A stretch of DNA of 64,000 bases from Bifidobacterium pluvialisilvae (GCF_019331695.1 NZ_JAHBBI010000007.1:1-64000); one strand, 5' to 3'; numbered from the stretch's first letter, positions 49,384-58,007 are shown. Made by a program: numbers and translations. The notes: generated by a model from the letters alone, not told the origin.

Positions 49384-50439
49384 TCAGCGTGCTAACGGCA
49401 GGGTGAGGCGCATGGTGGTGCCGGCATCGGAGGTGGATTCCACGTCGAGCGTGCCGCCATACCGGTCGGCCACGTCGCGGGCGAGCGCAAGCCCCAGACC
49501 GTAGCCCTGATGCGCGGTGCCGTCGTCGTCGCGCGCGAACCGTCGGAACAGGCGTTCGGGATCGCCGCCGATGCCGGGACCGCGATCGGTGACGCGAATG
49601 GCGACGTCGCTATGGTGCCGGTATCCGAGCGTGACCGTGACCGCCGTGTCCCGCGGCGCGTGGGCGATGGCGTTGTCGAGCACGGCGACGACGCAGCGCG
49701 ACAGTCCCACCGCACCGCCCTGCACGACGAAATGCACGGGATCGCCGTCGACGCGGGTCTCGATGCGTACGCCACGTTTGTCGGCCAACGGGCGGACGGC
49801 GTCGACGGACTGATTGATGACCCCGTCGAGCGCCACCGGCTCGGTGTGCACGGCCCCGCGCGCGGCGACCAGCAGGTCGGTGACGATGGCGTTCATGCGG
49901 TCGACGTCGCCACGCAGGTCGTCGAGCACGCCATCGATGGACTGGCCGCGTTCATGACGGAATTCGATGAGGTCGATGCGCGTGGATATCACGGCGAGCG
50001 GCGTCTTCAATTCATGGCTGGCGTCGGCGACGAAATCCTTCTGCAGGCGGAACGCGCGCTCCAGCGGCGCGACCTCCTTGCGTGAATAATACCGGCCGAC
50101 GACCGCCACGGCGACGACGACGCACGCCACGAACAGCACGGTGAAGGCCACGGCCTTGCGTGTGTCGATGACCATGAGCCCCACGCCGTATTCCCGCACC
50201 GTCATGTCGCTGGCGTCGAGTCCGCGTTCGGCGAATTCGTGGCGGGACCCGAACAGCACGCCGAGCACGAAGACGATGCCGCCGACCACGGTGATGACGG
50301 CCATGGCGATGGTCATGCGACGGCTGATGAGGCCCGCCAGATTGCCGGGGCGGCCATCGGGACGGCCGCCAGCCCGTCCGGGCGCGACCGTATTGTTCCC
50401 GGCATTGCGCATGCTGGCGCCTTTCGTCGTCTTGTCCAT
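49384..50439 (-). CDS. Two-component sensor histidine kinase
   Basis: A 351-residue membrane kinase. Helices near 37-60 and 95-115 bracket an extracytoplasmic loop of about 35 residues. The HisKA box FVADASHELKTPLAVISTRIDL holds the phospho-accepting His near residue 148. HATPase_c boxes follow: VVAVLDNAIAHAPRDT (N), VTDRGPGIGG (G1), and GYGLGLALARDVADRYGGTL (G2). ATG 50439 (MDKTTKGAS) has AAGAGG upstream, 29 bp after the response-regulator stop, so the two form an operon. The divergent neighbour is a FetAB-like transporter, which may be its target. Confidence 0.9.
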   Translation of the reverse strand: MDKTTKGASMRNAGNNTVAPGRAGGRPDGRPGNLAGLISRRMTIAMAVITVVGGIVFVLGVLFGSRHEFAERGLDASDMTVREYGVGLMVIDTRKAVAFTVLFVACVVVAVAVVGRYYSRKEVAPLERAFRLQKDFVADASHELKTPLAVISTRIDLIEFRHERGQSIDGVLDDLRGDVDRMNAIVTDLLVAARGAVHTEPVALDGVINQSVDAVRPLADKRGVRIETRVDGDPVHFVVQGGAVGLSRCVVAVLDNAIAHAPRDTAVTVTLGYRHHSDVAIRVTDRGPGIGGDPERLFRRFARDDDGTAHQGYGLGLALARDVADRYGGTLDVESTSDAGTTMRLTLPLAR

Positions 50440-50467
50440 ATTCGACCTCTTTTCCGCGCCTTCCACG

Positions 50468-51166
50468 CTAGTCCCGCGGATCGCCGATACGATAGCCGCG
50501 GCCGCGCACGGTCTCGATGATGGCCTTCGTCGTCTTGCCGCGCACGTACGACACGTATACGTCCACGGTGCCGGTGTCGCTGCCGCCGGAGAACACGTCG
50601 CGCAGCAGCTCGTCACGGCCGAAGATATGGTCGGGCGAGGATGCGAGCGCGGCGAGCAGTCGCGTCTCGGCGTCGGTGAGCGAGATGATGCGCCCGTCCG
50701 GGTCCTCGATGACGTCGGCGTCGGGCTTGAGCAGCCAGTCGCCGATCATGACGGCGGATGCCTGCGCGTGGAATCCGCGCAGCAGCGCGCGCAGTCGGGC
50801 CTCGAGCTCGACGAAATGGAATGGCTTCGTCAGATAGTCGTTGGCGCCGGAGTCAAGACCTTCGACGATGTCGTCGACGTCGGCGAGCGCGGTCAGGACG
50901 AGCGCAGGCGTGGTGACCCCGCCGCTCCGCAGGGTGCGGATGAGGTCGAGGCCGTCGCCGTCGGGCAGGCGCCGGTCGACGACGAGCGTATCGTATCGTT
51001 CGGCCCGCAGCCGCTCGCGCGCCTCGGACACCGTCTGCGCCCAGTCCACGCGGTAGTGTTCGCCGAGCATCTCGCCGGTCATGGCGCCAAGGTTGGGATC
51101 GTCCTCGATGAGCAGCACAGCGGGCAGCAGCAGCCGCTCCGGGTCGGTATGCGTCATATCGCTCAT
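50468..51166 (-). CDS. OmpR-family response regulator
   Basis: A 232-residue regulator. The receiver domain (about 14-130) has LLIEDDP, the phosphorylated Asp in VDRRLPDGDGLDLI near residue 62, and a conserved Lys in NDYLTKPFHF. The C-terminal winged helix ends RGRGYRIGDPRD. GGCGGAGG is six bases before ATG 51166. It is upstream of its histidine kinase and diverges from the FetA-like ATPase gene, with 126 bp between. Confidence 0.9.
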   Translation of the reverse strand: MSDMTHTDPERLLLPAVLLIEDDPNLGAMTGEMLGEHYRVDWAQTVSEARERLRAERYDTLVVDRRLPDGDGLDLIRTLRSGGVTTPALVLTALADVDDIVEGLDSGANDYLTKPFHFVELEARLRALLRGFHAQASAVMIGDWLLKPDADVIEDPDGRIISLTDAETRLLAALASSPDHIFGRDELLRDVFSGGSDTGTVDVYVSYVRGKTTKAIIETVRGRGYRIGDPRD

Positions 51167-51292
51167 CGTCATCCTCCGCCAAAAATCGCGCACGTCTCCT
51201 GTCTGGTTATATCAGACCGCGGGCGGGCTAAGAAACCGCTAAGAAACGCTGGGGATTGTCGGGGTTGGAGGCCGACGGTAACGTACGCAATT

Positions 51293-52075
51293 ATGGGAGT
51301 GGAATCGTTCACGTTCAGCGCGACCGGCATGTCGTGCGTCGTGCCGTCCCCCGATGGGGACCGCGAGATCTTTCGCGACGTCGGGTTCTCGATCGACGGC
51401 GGCGAGATCGCCGATCTGGTTGGACCGTCCGGCTCGGGGAAAAGCAGCCTGCTCACGGCGTTCGCGCGTTTGAACCCGCATGCGCATGGGACGCTGACGC
51501 TGGACGGACGCGATTCCGGCGGGTTCACGCCGCAGCGGTGGCGCAGGTCGGTCGCGTACCTGCCGCAGAAGCCGATTCTGCCGGGCGCCACCGTGGCCGA
51601 CGCGATCCGTCTGCCATGGACGCTTGCCGTGCGCGACGACGGGGAGGACGCCGCGATGAGGACGGCGTCGACGGCACGGTCGACGAAGACGCCGCACGGA
51701 TTGGCGTGGTTCTTCCGCACCAATGACCGCAGGGCGCGTGACCTGCTGCCGGATTCGCGCATCCGCGAGACGCTGGATGCGATGGGCTGCGAGGACATCG
51801 ACCTGTCGAGGCCGCCGCATGATCTTTCGGGAGGGCAGGCGGCACGGGTGTCGTTGGCCCGGACGCTGCTGACGAATCCGAAGGTGCTGCTCGCCGACGA
51901 GGTCGACGCCGGACTGGACGACGACAACGCGGAGAAGGTCGCGTCGATCATGGCGCGGGCCGCCGCCGACGGCATGGCGATTGTGCGCATCCGCCATCGG
52001 CCGCCGGACGGCCGGGCGAATCGCATCGCCACGCTCGCCGATGGAATGCTCACCATGCGGGAGGCCCTCCGATGA
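51293..52075 (+). CDS. fetA: FetA-like ABC transporter ATPase
   Basis: The 260-residue ATPase pairs with the UPF0014/FetB permease downstream, a system linked to iron homeostasis and oxidative stress in E. coli. Walker [15 protein letters not shown] is near residue 46, signature LSGGQAARVSLARTLL near 181, Walker B VLLADEVDAGLDDD near 203. Two oddities: a 55-residue insert between Q-loop and signature (AVRDDGEDAAMRTASTARST...), and a degenerate H-loop region (IVRIRHRPPDGR in place of the usual VTHD). The gene originally may have overlapped fetB by ATGA; repeats now separate them. The symbol is by analogy. Confidence 0.8.
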   Translation: MGVESFTFSATGMSCVVPSPDGDREIFRDVGFSIDGGEIADLVGPSGSGKSSLLTAFARLNPHAHGTLTLDGRDSGGFTPQRWRRSVAYLPQKPILPGATVADAIRLPWTLAVRDDGEDAAMRTASTARSTKTPHGLAWFFRTNDRRARDLLPDSRIRETLDAMGCEDIDLSRPPHDLSGGQAARVSLARTLLTNPKVLLADEVDAGLDDDNAEKVASIMARAAADGMAIVRIRHRPPDGRANRIATLADGMLTMREALR

Positions 52076-52267
52076 CCGGCATTCGTCCCTTTCCGATTTT
52101 CTTCGTGGTCGAGGGGAGCTGTCGGCGTAGCCGACCGAGGGGATTTTGTCTCAGTAAGAAGGCCCTCCGATGACCGGCAGAGACCACTTTCCGGCTCCCC
52201 TCGCTACCGAGGGGAGCTGTCGGCGTAGCCGACTGAGGGGAGTCCATCTCAGCAAGGAGGTCTCATG
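52062..52267. repeat. Twofold inserted element with triplicated start-site sequence
   Basis: ATGACCGGCA occurs at 52072, 52170 and 52265, and AGGCCCTCCGATGACCGGCA is exact at 52062-52081 and 52160-52179. Between them lie two copies of a palindromic element (GAGGGGAGCTGTCGGCGTAG near 52111 and 52200, with a GTCGGC/GCCGAC hairpin). The last ATG starts fetB; the first overlaps the fetA stop. Confidence 0.85.
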
Positions 52268-53056
52268 ACCGGCAATTCGTACAACATCGACGTCTGGGGC
52301 CTTGTCGTCGCGCTCGCGATGGTGGCCGCCGCGGCCGTCATCAGCGAACTGATGCGTATCAACATCGGCAAGACGCTGATGTGGTCGGCGTGCCGTGCAC
52401 TACTTCAACTCTGTGCGATGGGCTTCGTCGTCGGCTACGTGATCCGCGCGAACAACGTATGGCTGGTGTTCGCCGTGATCGCCGTCATGCTGGTGGCGGC
52501 CGTGCAGATCACGCTGTCGCGTGCCAAGGGTGTGCCGAAGGGCTTGGCCGGCCCGGTGCTGCTGAGCCTGACGATCACGATGCTGCTCATGATCGCGCTG
52601 GTCACGGAACTGGTGGTGCGGCCTCATCCCTGGTATGCGCCGCAGCTGGTGGTGCCCCTCACCGGTATGCTGCTCGGCAACACGGTGTCGGCGCTGGCCG
52701 TGGGGCTGAGTCGGTTCTACGAGAGCATGGACGAGCGCCGCGATGAGATCGACACGATGCTCGCGTTGGGTGCGAGCGCGTGGGAGGCGGCGCGGCCGTC
52801 GATTGTCTCGTCGATCCGTCTGGGGCTGCTGCCGACCACGGCCACGCTGGCGTCCTGCGGCATCGTGACGATTCCGGGCATGATGGCCGGTCAGGTCATC
52901 GCCGGCGGCGACCCCATCAACGCGGCGAAGTACCAGTTCGTCGTGTTCGCCGCCATCGCCGCGCTCACGCTCGTGGCCGACAGTCTCATCATGGCGATGG
53001 TCTACCGCACCTGCTTCACCGCCGACGACCAGTACAAGCCGGCGATGGAACGCTGA
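52265..53056 (+). CDS. fetB: FetB-like ABC permease (UPF0014)
   Basis: A 263-residue permease with seven hydrophobic segments. The family block SRFYESMDERRDEIDTMLALGASAWEAARPSIVSSIRLGLLPTTATLASCGIVTIPGMMAGQVIAGGDPINAAKYQFVV is intact. Paired with FetA it is likely to move metal ions or a related substrate out of the cytoplasm. AAGGAGG lies five bases before ATG 52265. B-type palindrome B8 follows. Confidence 0.87.
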   Translation: MTGNSYNIDVWGLVVALAMVAAAAVISELMRINIGKTLMWSACRALLQLCAMGFVVGYVIRANNVWLVFAVIAVMLVAAVQITLSRAKGVPKGLAGPVLLSLTITMLLMIALVTELVVRPHPWYAPQLVVPLTGMLLGNTVSALAVGLSRFYESMDERRDEIDTMLALGASAWEAARPSIVSSIRLGLLPTTATLASCGIVTIPGMMAGQVIAGGDPINAAKYQFVVFAAIAALTLVADSLIMAMVYRTCFTADDQYKPAMER

Positions 53057-53100
53057 CGGGCGGGGAAACTCCGGTCCCAAACAGTCGGAATCCGTGATTC

Positions 53101-53150
53101 GGGGTGCGTTTCGGTCGTTTTCAAGCCGAAAAACGACCGAAACGCACCCA
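53101..53150. repeat. 50-bp palindrome B8
   Basis: GGGGTGCG to CGCACCCA with inner GGTCGTTTTC and AAAAACGACC; flanks GATTC/AGTCG. It lies 44 bp after the fetB stop and 77 bp before the methyltransferase. Confidence 0.88.
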
Positions 53151-53226
53151 AAGTCGGTTCCCCCAAGGAGACCGGTATGTGAACGTATGTCCGTATGGTG
53201 GTCATGATTGTCGTATCGTAAACGGC

Positions 53227-54027
53227 ATGACGCAAACCGTGCAATGGGATTCAACGCAATATCTGCGATTCGGGAACGAACGCACGCAGCCGTCGCGCGA
53301 CCTGGCGATGCATCTGCCGCCGGATGACGGTACGGTCGTCCGCGTGCTCGACATCGGCTGCGGGCCGGGCAACAGCACCGCCGTGCTGCGCGAGCGCTAC
53401 CCCCGGGCGAGAATCCTCGGCGTCGACAATTCGGTGGAGATGATCGCCGCCGCGCGCAAGGCTCATCCCGACATCGACTTCGCTCTCTTCGATGCCTCAA
53501 GCCAGGCGGATTTCGATGCGTTGCCGCACGACTTCGACGTCGTGTTCTCCAATGCGTGCATCCAATGGGTGTCCGACCATCACCGGCTCATCCCCGCCAT
53601 GCTCGGACTCCTGCGCGAAGGCGGCATGCTCGCCGTGCAGACGCCGATGAACTACGAGGAGCCCATCCACCGCATCATCGCCGACGTCGTGCATTCGCCG
53701 CGATACGCCGACCGGCTGCCGCAAAGCCGCGAGTTCCATAACCTCACGCCGCCCGAATACTGGGGGCTGCTGCATGGCAGCGAACTCGCGGCCGCCTTCC
53801 GCATGTGGAAGGTCACCTACATGCACAACCTGCCCTCGCATGAGGCCATCATGGACTGGTACCGTGGCACGGGACTGCGGCCGTATCTGCAGGCGCTCGC
53901 CGGCGACGCCGAACGCGCCGCGTTCGAAACCGAGGTGTTCGACCGCGTGCGCGAGGCGTATCCCGTGCAGTCCGACGGCAGCATCATCTTCCCGTTCCCG
54001 AGGTTCTTCTTCACCGCCGTGCGGTAG
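53227..54027 (+). CDS. Class I SAM-dependent methyltransferase, Tam-like
   Basis: A 266-residue methyltransferase. VRVLDIGCGPGNSTAVLRERYP near residue 38 is motif I, and FDVVFSNACIQWVSDHHRLIPAMLGLLREGGMLAVQTPMNYEEPIHRII resembles trans-aconitate 2-methyltransferase. WYRGTGLRPYLQALAGDAERAAF is the Tam-type C-terminus. TATCGT ends seven bases before the ATG with no Shine-Dalgarno, so it looks leaderless. Whether it methylates trans-aconitate in a lineage lacking a full TCA cycle is doubtful; the acceptor is open. Confidence 0.83.
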   Translation: MTQTVQWDSTQYLRFGNERTQPSRDLAMHLPPDDGTVVRVLDIGCGPGNSTAVLRERYPRARILGVDNSVEMIAAARKAHPDIDFALFDASSQADFDALPHDFDVVFSNACIQWVSDHHRLIPAMLGLLREGGMLAVQTPMNYEEPIHRIIADVVHSPRYADRLPQSREFHNLTPPEYWGLLHGSELAAAFRMWKVTYMHNLPSHEAIMDWYRGTGLRPYLQALAGDAERAAFETEVFDRVREAYPVQSDGSIIFPFPRFFFTAVR

Positions 54028-54055
54028 GGGAGGCGTGGCCGGCGTCTTTTGGACC

Positions 54056-54577
54056 CTACTTGGCGAGGAGCGCCTTGTAGGACTTGACGGACTCGGCCAG
54101 CGCCTCGTCGGAGAGGCCGAAGGCGCCGTAGGTGACGAACGGCTTGACCCACGTGGCGTTCACGTAGTTGGCCGTGGCCTCGAACGGGACGAGGATCTGG
54201 TCGATGGTGAACTTGTTGGCGCCGTCGGGCTGGTAGGCCTCCTCCGGCGAACCCGCGGAGACGGCGACGCCAAGCTCCTTGCCTTCGAACGCGTGGCCGT
54301 CGGAGCCGTACGCCCAGCCGTGCTGGAGCACCTCATCCTCCCAGGTCTTGAGCAGCGCGGGGGAGGAGAGCCAGTACAGCGGGAACTGGAACACCACGCG
54401 GTCGGCGGCATCGACCGCGGCCTGCTCCGCGGCCACGTCGACCTTGCCGTCCGGGTAGAGCGCGTACTCGTCGCGCACGGTCACGTCATCCAGCTCGCCG
54501 GCGGCGGCCGCCAATGCGGCGTTGATGCGGGACTGTCCCTTGAGGTCGGGGTGGAATACGAGAACCAGGGTCTTCAT
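54056..54577 (-). CDS. NAD(P)H quinone reductase, flavodoxin-like fold
   Basis: A 173-residue flavoprotein of the DT-diaphorase/KefF-like family. MKTLVLVFHPDLKGQSRINAALAAAA is the flavin phosphate site region, and DRVVFQFPLYWLSSPALLKTWEDEVLQHGWAYG is the family core. AGGAGACG lies before ATG 54577. Its upstream site ATACCTCGAAACGAGATAT (54639) matches the PadR operators 6 kb away, which links it to the padR-oxidoreductase locus in a response to quinones or electrophiles. Convergent with the methyltransferase. Confidence 0.87.
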   Translation of the reverse strand: MKTLVLVFHPDLKGQSRINAALAAAAGELDDVTVRDEYALYPDGKVDVAAEQAAVDAADRVVFQFPLYWLSSPALLKTWEDEVLQHGWAYGSDGHAFEGKELGVAVSAGSPEEAYQPDGANKFTIDQILVPFEATANYVNATWVKPFVTYGAFGLSDEALAESVKSYKALLAK

Positions 54578-54638
54578 ATGCGTCTCCTTATATATGTGGG
54601 TGATGTATGGATGTGCGATGGGGCACGATTCCATGATA

Positions 54639-54657
54639 ATACCTCGAAACGAGATAT
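54639..54657 (-). promoter_or_regulatory. PadR operator candidate 4
   Basis: ATACCTCGAAACGAGATAT is an imperfect 19-bp palindrome, 62 bp before the quinone-reductase start. It matches operator 1 of padR at 18 of 19 positions. Confidence 0.75.
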
Positions 54658-54828
54658 TGATATTGCCGTATCCACTTTCTCAGACGACATGCCGGAATGT
54701 TGGTGTTCTATGTTCTGGGCGAACAACCGTACCCATGCAGGGACTTGCATGCGGTTTCCTCCTGACCTGCTTCCACCGTATCGTCCGTCAATCCTTTGAC
54801 GATGACGCCGACTACGTAATTTTGTCGT

Positions 54829-54837
54829 GGGGGGGGG
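54829..54837. repeat. G9 homopolymer
   Basis: Nine consecutive G lie 53 bp before the ATG of the first teichoic-acid-type gene and just inside an upstream GTG-initiated extension of its frame. Such tracts slip during replication. Confidence 0.9.
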
Positions 54838-54889
54838 CTTAAACTTGCCGAAGTTTCTGACGAGAGAGGAACTGGGAGGTGAACCGGCG

Positions 54890-56158
54890 ATGAACGCCAT
54901 TGCTTGGCTGATCACGATGATGTGCGGCATCTTTTCCCGTTTCCCGCGTCGTCGCCGTATCGCACTGCTCTCCCGGCAGTCGCGCAACCCTCTTGATTTC
55001 CGCGTCATAGAGCCGTATCTGCGTAGCGCGTTCCCGAATCATCGCATTGTCCGGTGCACGGTGCGGAAGGGCGGGCGTCTCGGCGTCGTCACCATGCTTG
55101 AGCAGCTGTGGCTGTCGGCCACGTCCGCGCTGTGCATCGTCGACGGCTATGTACCCGCCGTGTCCATCCCCCGAAACCATGACCGTTTGCGTAGCGAACT
55201 GCCCCCATGCGTGCAGATGTGGCATGCGCTCGGCGCCGTCAAGAAGTTCGGATACCAGTCGTTGGACACCCCGGCCGGTCGTTCGTCCAAGGCCGCCAGG
55301 ACGCTCGCCATGCATCGCGGCTATGCGTTCGTGATTTCGGGATTCGCGGGCACCGTCCACGATTTCGCCGCCGCATTCGGATACGATTCCGCCGATATAC
55401 GGCCGCTCGGCCTGCCTCGCGCGGATTATCTGCTGCGTCCCGAATACGCCGAGCGTCGCCGGCTCAACGTTGCCGCAACCCGCCGGCATCTGGAGCTTTC
55501 CGATGCCGTGCTGCGTAACCACACCGTCGTGCTCTATGCGCCGACGTTCCGCAGGAACGCGGCCGACGGGCAATGGCACCGTCACTACATCGAGGCGCTG
55601 TATGAGAGCCTGCCCGAGGACGCGATTCTCGTCGTTTCGGGCCATCCGCTCGACGACATGCACGAGACATGGCTCGAAGGCAAGGCCCGGCTGCGGTTCC
55701 TGCGCTCCGTCGCCTCCATCGACGCGCTGCCGTTCGCCGATTACGTCGTGACCGACTACTCCGCCGTCGCCTTCGAATCGATGCTGCTGCGGCGGCCGAC
55801 GATGTTCTACGTGCCCGACATCGACGAGTACCGTGCGTCGCCCGGGCTCAACATCGATCCGGAATTCGCGTTGCCGACCGTGACGTTCCGCGACGCGCGG
55901 CGGCTGGGACGATACATCGCACGCGACCGCGTCGAACACTGCTACGACGCGGTGGCGATGCGGACGTTCTGCGAGGCGTACGGCATAACCGCCGTACGCG
56001 AATCGGCGACATCGTCATGCGAGCGCATCATCCGGGCGCTCGCGCCGATGGTCGACGAGCCTCTGGCCGAGACCGCGGCCACGTGGGGACATGCGGCGGC
56101 CGCCACGCCGACGCCAGCCCGCGTTCCCGTGACTACGGTCGCGGCCGCATCCCTGTGA
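54890..56158 (+). CDS. CDP-glycerol glycerophosphotransferase-like protein (short form)
   Basis: A 422-residue TagB/TagF-type transferase, likely to add glycerol phosphate units during wall or membrane teichoic acid synthesis. It shows CVQMWHALGAVKKFGY near residue 112 (family HG[T/A]-type motif), YAFVISGFAG, VVLYAPTFRRN near 222 and the CDP-glycerol region YVVTDYSAVAFESMLLRRPTMFYVPDIDEY near residue 287. An N-terminal membrane-associated helix (MNAIAWLITMMCGIFSRF) fits the family. ATG 54890 has GGGAGG ten bases upstream. It leads the gene set to 62116. Confidence 0.82.
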   Translation: MNAIAWLITMMCGIFSRFPRRRRIALLSRQSRNPLDFRVIEPYLRSAFPNHRIVRCTVRKGGRLGVVTMLEQLWLSATSALCIVDGYVPAVSIPRNHDRLRSELPPCVQMWHALGAVKKFGYQSLDTPAGRSSKAARTLAMHRGYAFVISGFAGTVHDFAAAFGYDSADIRPLGLPRADYLLRPEYAERRRLNVAATRRHLELSDAVLRNHTVVLYAPTFRRNAADGQWHRHYIEALYESLPEDAILVVSGHPLDDMHETWLEGKARLRFLRSVASIDALPFADYVVTDYSAVAFESMLLRRPTMFYVPDIDEYRASPGLNIDPEFALPTVTFRDARRLGRYIARDRVEHCYDAVAMRTFCEAYGITAVRESATSSCERIIRALAPMVDEPLAETAATWGHAAAATPTPARVPVTTVAAASL

Positions 56159-56205
56159 TTCACCATTCGCTGATTCACCGACTCACCGACGAGGAAAGGA
56201 CAACC

Positions 56206-56730
56206 ATGACCGAAGAGGAAGCAAGGAAGCTCACATACGATCCGGCCACCGTGGAGCTGCGGACCACCGAGGAACTGTACCGCAACGACAGCCATACGGG
56301 ACTGCGCCGCGTGCTCACGTACGGCACGTTCGACCTGCTGCACTACGGGCACATCCGTCTGCTGCAGCGTGCCGCCGCGCTCGGCGACTACCTGATCGTG
56401 GCGCTGTCGACCGACGAATTCAACGCCGGCAAGGGCAAGCGCAGCTTCTACCCGTACAGCGTGCGCAAGGAGATGCTTGAGGCGCTGCGTTACGTGGACC
56501 TCGTCATCCCCGAGAACAACTGGGAACAGAAGGCCGATGACGTGCGCGAATACAAGGTGGACGTGGTGTGCATGGGTGGCGACTGGAAGGGCAGCCCACG
56601 TTTCGAGAAGCCGCTGCGCGGCCTGTGCGACCTCGTCTATCTCGACCGCACCGACGGCATCTCCACGACGGCGGTGAAGAAACGCCTTGCCGGGGTGAAA
56701 GCCGCGGCCGTCGACGGAGCCGCCCGGTGA
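56206..56730 (+). CDS. tagD: Glycerol-3-phosphate cytidylyltransferase
   Basis: It makes CDP-glycerol from CTP and sn-glycerol 3-phosphate, the donor for the neighbouring transferases. The 174 residues contain the nucleotidyltransferase signature YGTFDLLHYGHIRLLQRA near residue 40, where TagD proteins read GTFDxxHxGH, and the RTDGISTT loop (family RTxGISTT) near 149. GAGGAAAGGA lies just before the ATG. The next gene starts inside its stop (GTGA). The 20-residue N-terminal extension is not in most TagD. Confidence 0.93.
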   Translation: MTEEEARKLTYDPATVELRTTEELYRNDSHTGLRRVLTYGTFDLLHYGHIRLLQRAAALGDYLIVALSTDEFNAGKGKRSFYPYSVRKEMLEALRYVDLVIPENNWEQKADDVREYKVDVVCMGGDWKGSPRFEKPLRGLCDLVYLDRTDGISTTAVKKRLAGVKAAAVDGAAR

Positions 56731-58007
56731 ACACCATCGGAGGATTGCGGCGCGTGATGCGCAAGGCCGGGTTCGCCGTCCTGCGTCACACGCCGCGGCT
56801 GCGTCTGACGGTGCGCCACGCATACTGGCGCATGCAGCGGCACCGATACGAACGCCTGCGTGCCGGCATCACCGTGGACCCGCGCCTGGTGTTCCTCGAA
56901 TCGTTCGGCGGCCGTTCCATCAGCTGCTCGCCCAAGGCGCTGTATCAGGCCATGCTGGCCGACGGACGATACGACGACTACCACTTCGTCTGGTCAGTCA
57001 AGGCGGATGTCCTCGACGAGGCGACGACACTGCTGGGCCCCGGTTCGCGGACCCGCATCGTCCAACGCGGCAGCGAGGAGTATTTCACTTCGCTTGCGCG
57101 GGCGGGCGTCATCATCATCAACACTAGGCTGCCGGAATACGTGTGGCCGGGCGACGGCCAGACGTTCGTGCAATGCTGGCATGGCACGCCGCTGAAACGC
57201 CTCGGCTACGACGTGGAGATTGAGACGACGAACGCGCTCAACACCACGACGGAACTCGCCTCGCGATTCGGCCTCGATGCGAGAAAGTGGACGTACCTCA
57301 TCTCGCCGTCCGCATATACCAGCAGGCATCTGTGCGACGCGTTCGGTCTGCCGAAAAGCCGCCGTGCGGACGTGGTCATCGAAGCGGGGTATCCAAGGAA
57401 CGACGCGCTCGCGAACACCGACGCCGACGTCGTCCACACGATTCGCGAACGTCTGGGGATTCCCGACAGCAGGAAGGCATTGCTCTACGCGCCCACATGG
57501 CGCGACGATTCGTACCGGCCGGGCGTGGGCTACACGTTCGACTATCTGCTCGATTTCGATGCGATGCGCGATGCGCTCGGTGACGGATGGGTGGTGCTGT
57601 TCCGCCCGCACTATTACATCGCCAACCGGTTCGATTTCTCGAAATATGAAGGCTTCGTCATCGATGCTTCGAAGACCGGGGACATCAACGACCTGTATCT
57701 GGCGGCTGACGTCCTGCTCACGGATTATTCGAGCGTGATGTTCGACTATGCGAACACGCGCAGGCCGATGCTGCTCTTCACGCCCGACCGAGCACGATAC
57801 GCGGGGCGGATCCGCGGGTTCTACATGGATTTCGGTTCGATTCCCGCGCCTAACTGCGAGACGACCGACGAGGTCATCACCGAGCTGCGCGGCCTTGACA
57901 CGTACGAGACTCGTTACGGCGAGCAATACCGCCGTTTCGTGAACACATACTGCCCCCACGACGACGGCCGCGCCTCCGGGCGCGTGCTGCGCAGGATCTT
58001 CGGTTAG
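56727..58007 (+). CDS. CDP-glycerol glycerophosphotransferase
   Basis: A 426-residue TagF/TarF-type enzyme. LVFLESFGGRSISCSPKALYQAML near residue 51 and FVQCWHGTPLKRLGYDVE near 147 are the acceptor/donor motifs, KALLYAPTWRDD near 250, and LLTDYSSVMFDYANTRRPMLLFTPD near 331. The start is GTG, overlapping the tagD stop by four bases. The full catalytic set suggests it is an active polymerase or primase for poly(glycerol phosphate). The symbol is left blank because primase and polymerase roles cannot be told apart here. Confidence 0.9.
   Translation: MNTIGGLRRVMRKAGFAVLRHTPRLRLTVRHAYWRMQRHRYERLRAGITVDPRLVFLESFGGRSISCSPKALYQAMLADGRYDDYHFVWSVKADVLDEATTLLGPGSRTRIVQRGSEEYFTSLARAGVIIINTRLPEYVWPGDGQTFVQCWHGTPLKRLGYDVEIETTNALNTTTELASRFGLDARKWTYLISPSAYTSRHLCDAFGLPKSRRADVVIEAGYPRNDALANTDADVVHTIRERLGIPDSRKALLYAPTWRDDSYRPGVGYTFDYLLDFDAMRDALGDGWVVLFRPHYYIANRFDFSKYEGFVIDASKTGDINDLYLAADVLLTDYSSVMFDYANTRRPMLLFTPDRARYAGRIRGFYMDFGSIPAPNCETTDEVITELRGLDTYETRYGEQYRRFVNTYCPHDDGRASGRVLRRIFG

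Larger units (their letters stand above)
54578..54889. other. Divergent region with PadR site and G9 tract
   Basis: It holds the PadR operator copy (54639-54657) before the quinone reductase and a run of nine G (54829-54837) before the teichoic-acid gene. The middle (54660-54820) shows no recognisable gene or palindrome. Confidence 0.6.
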
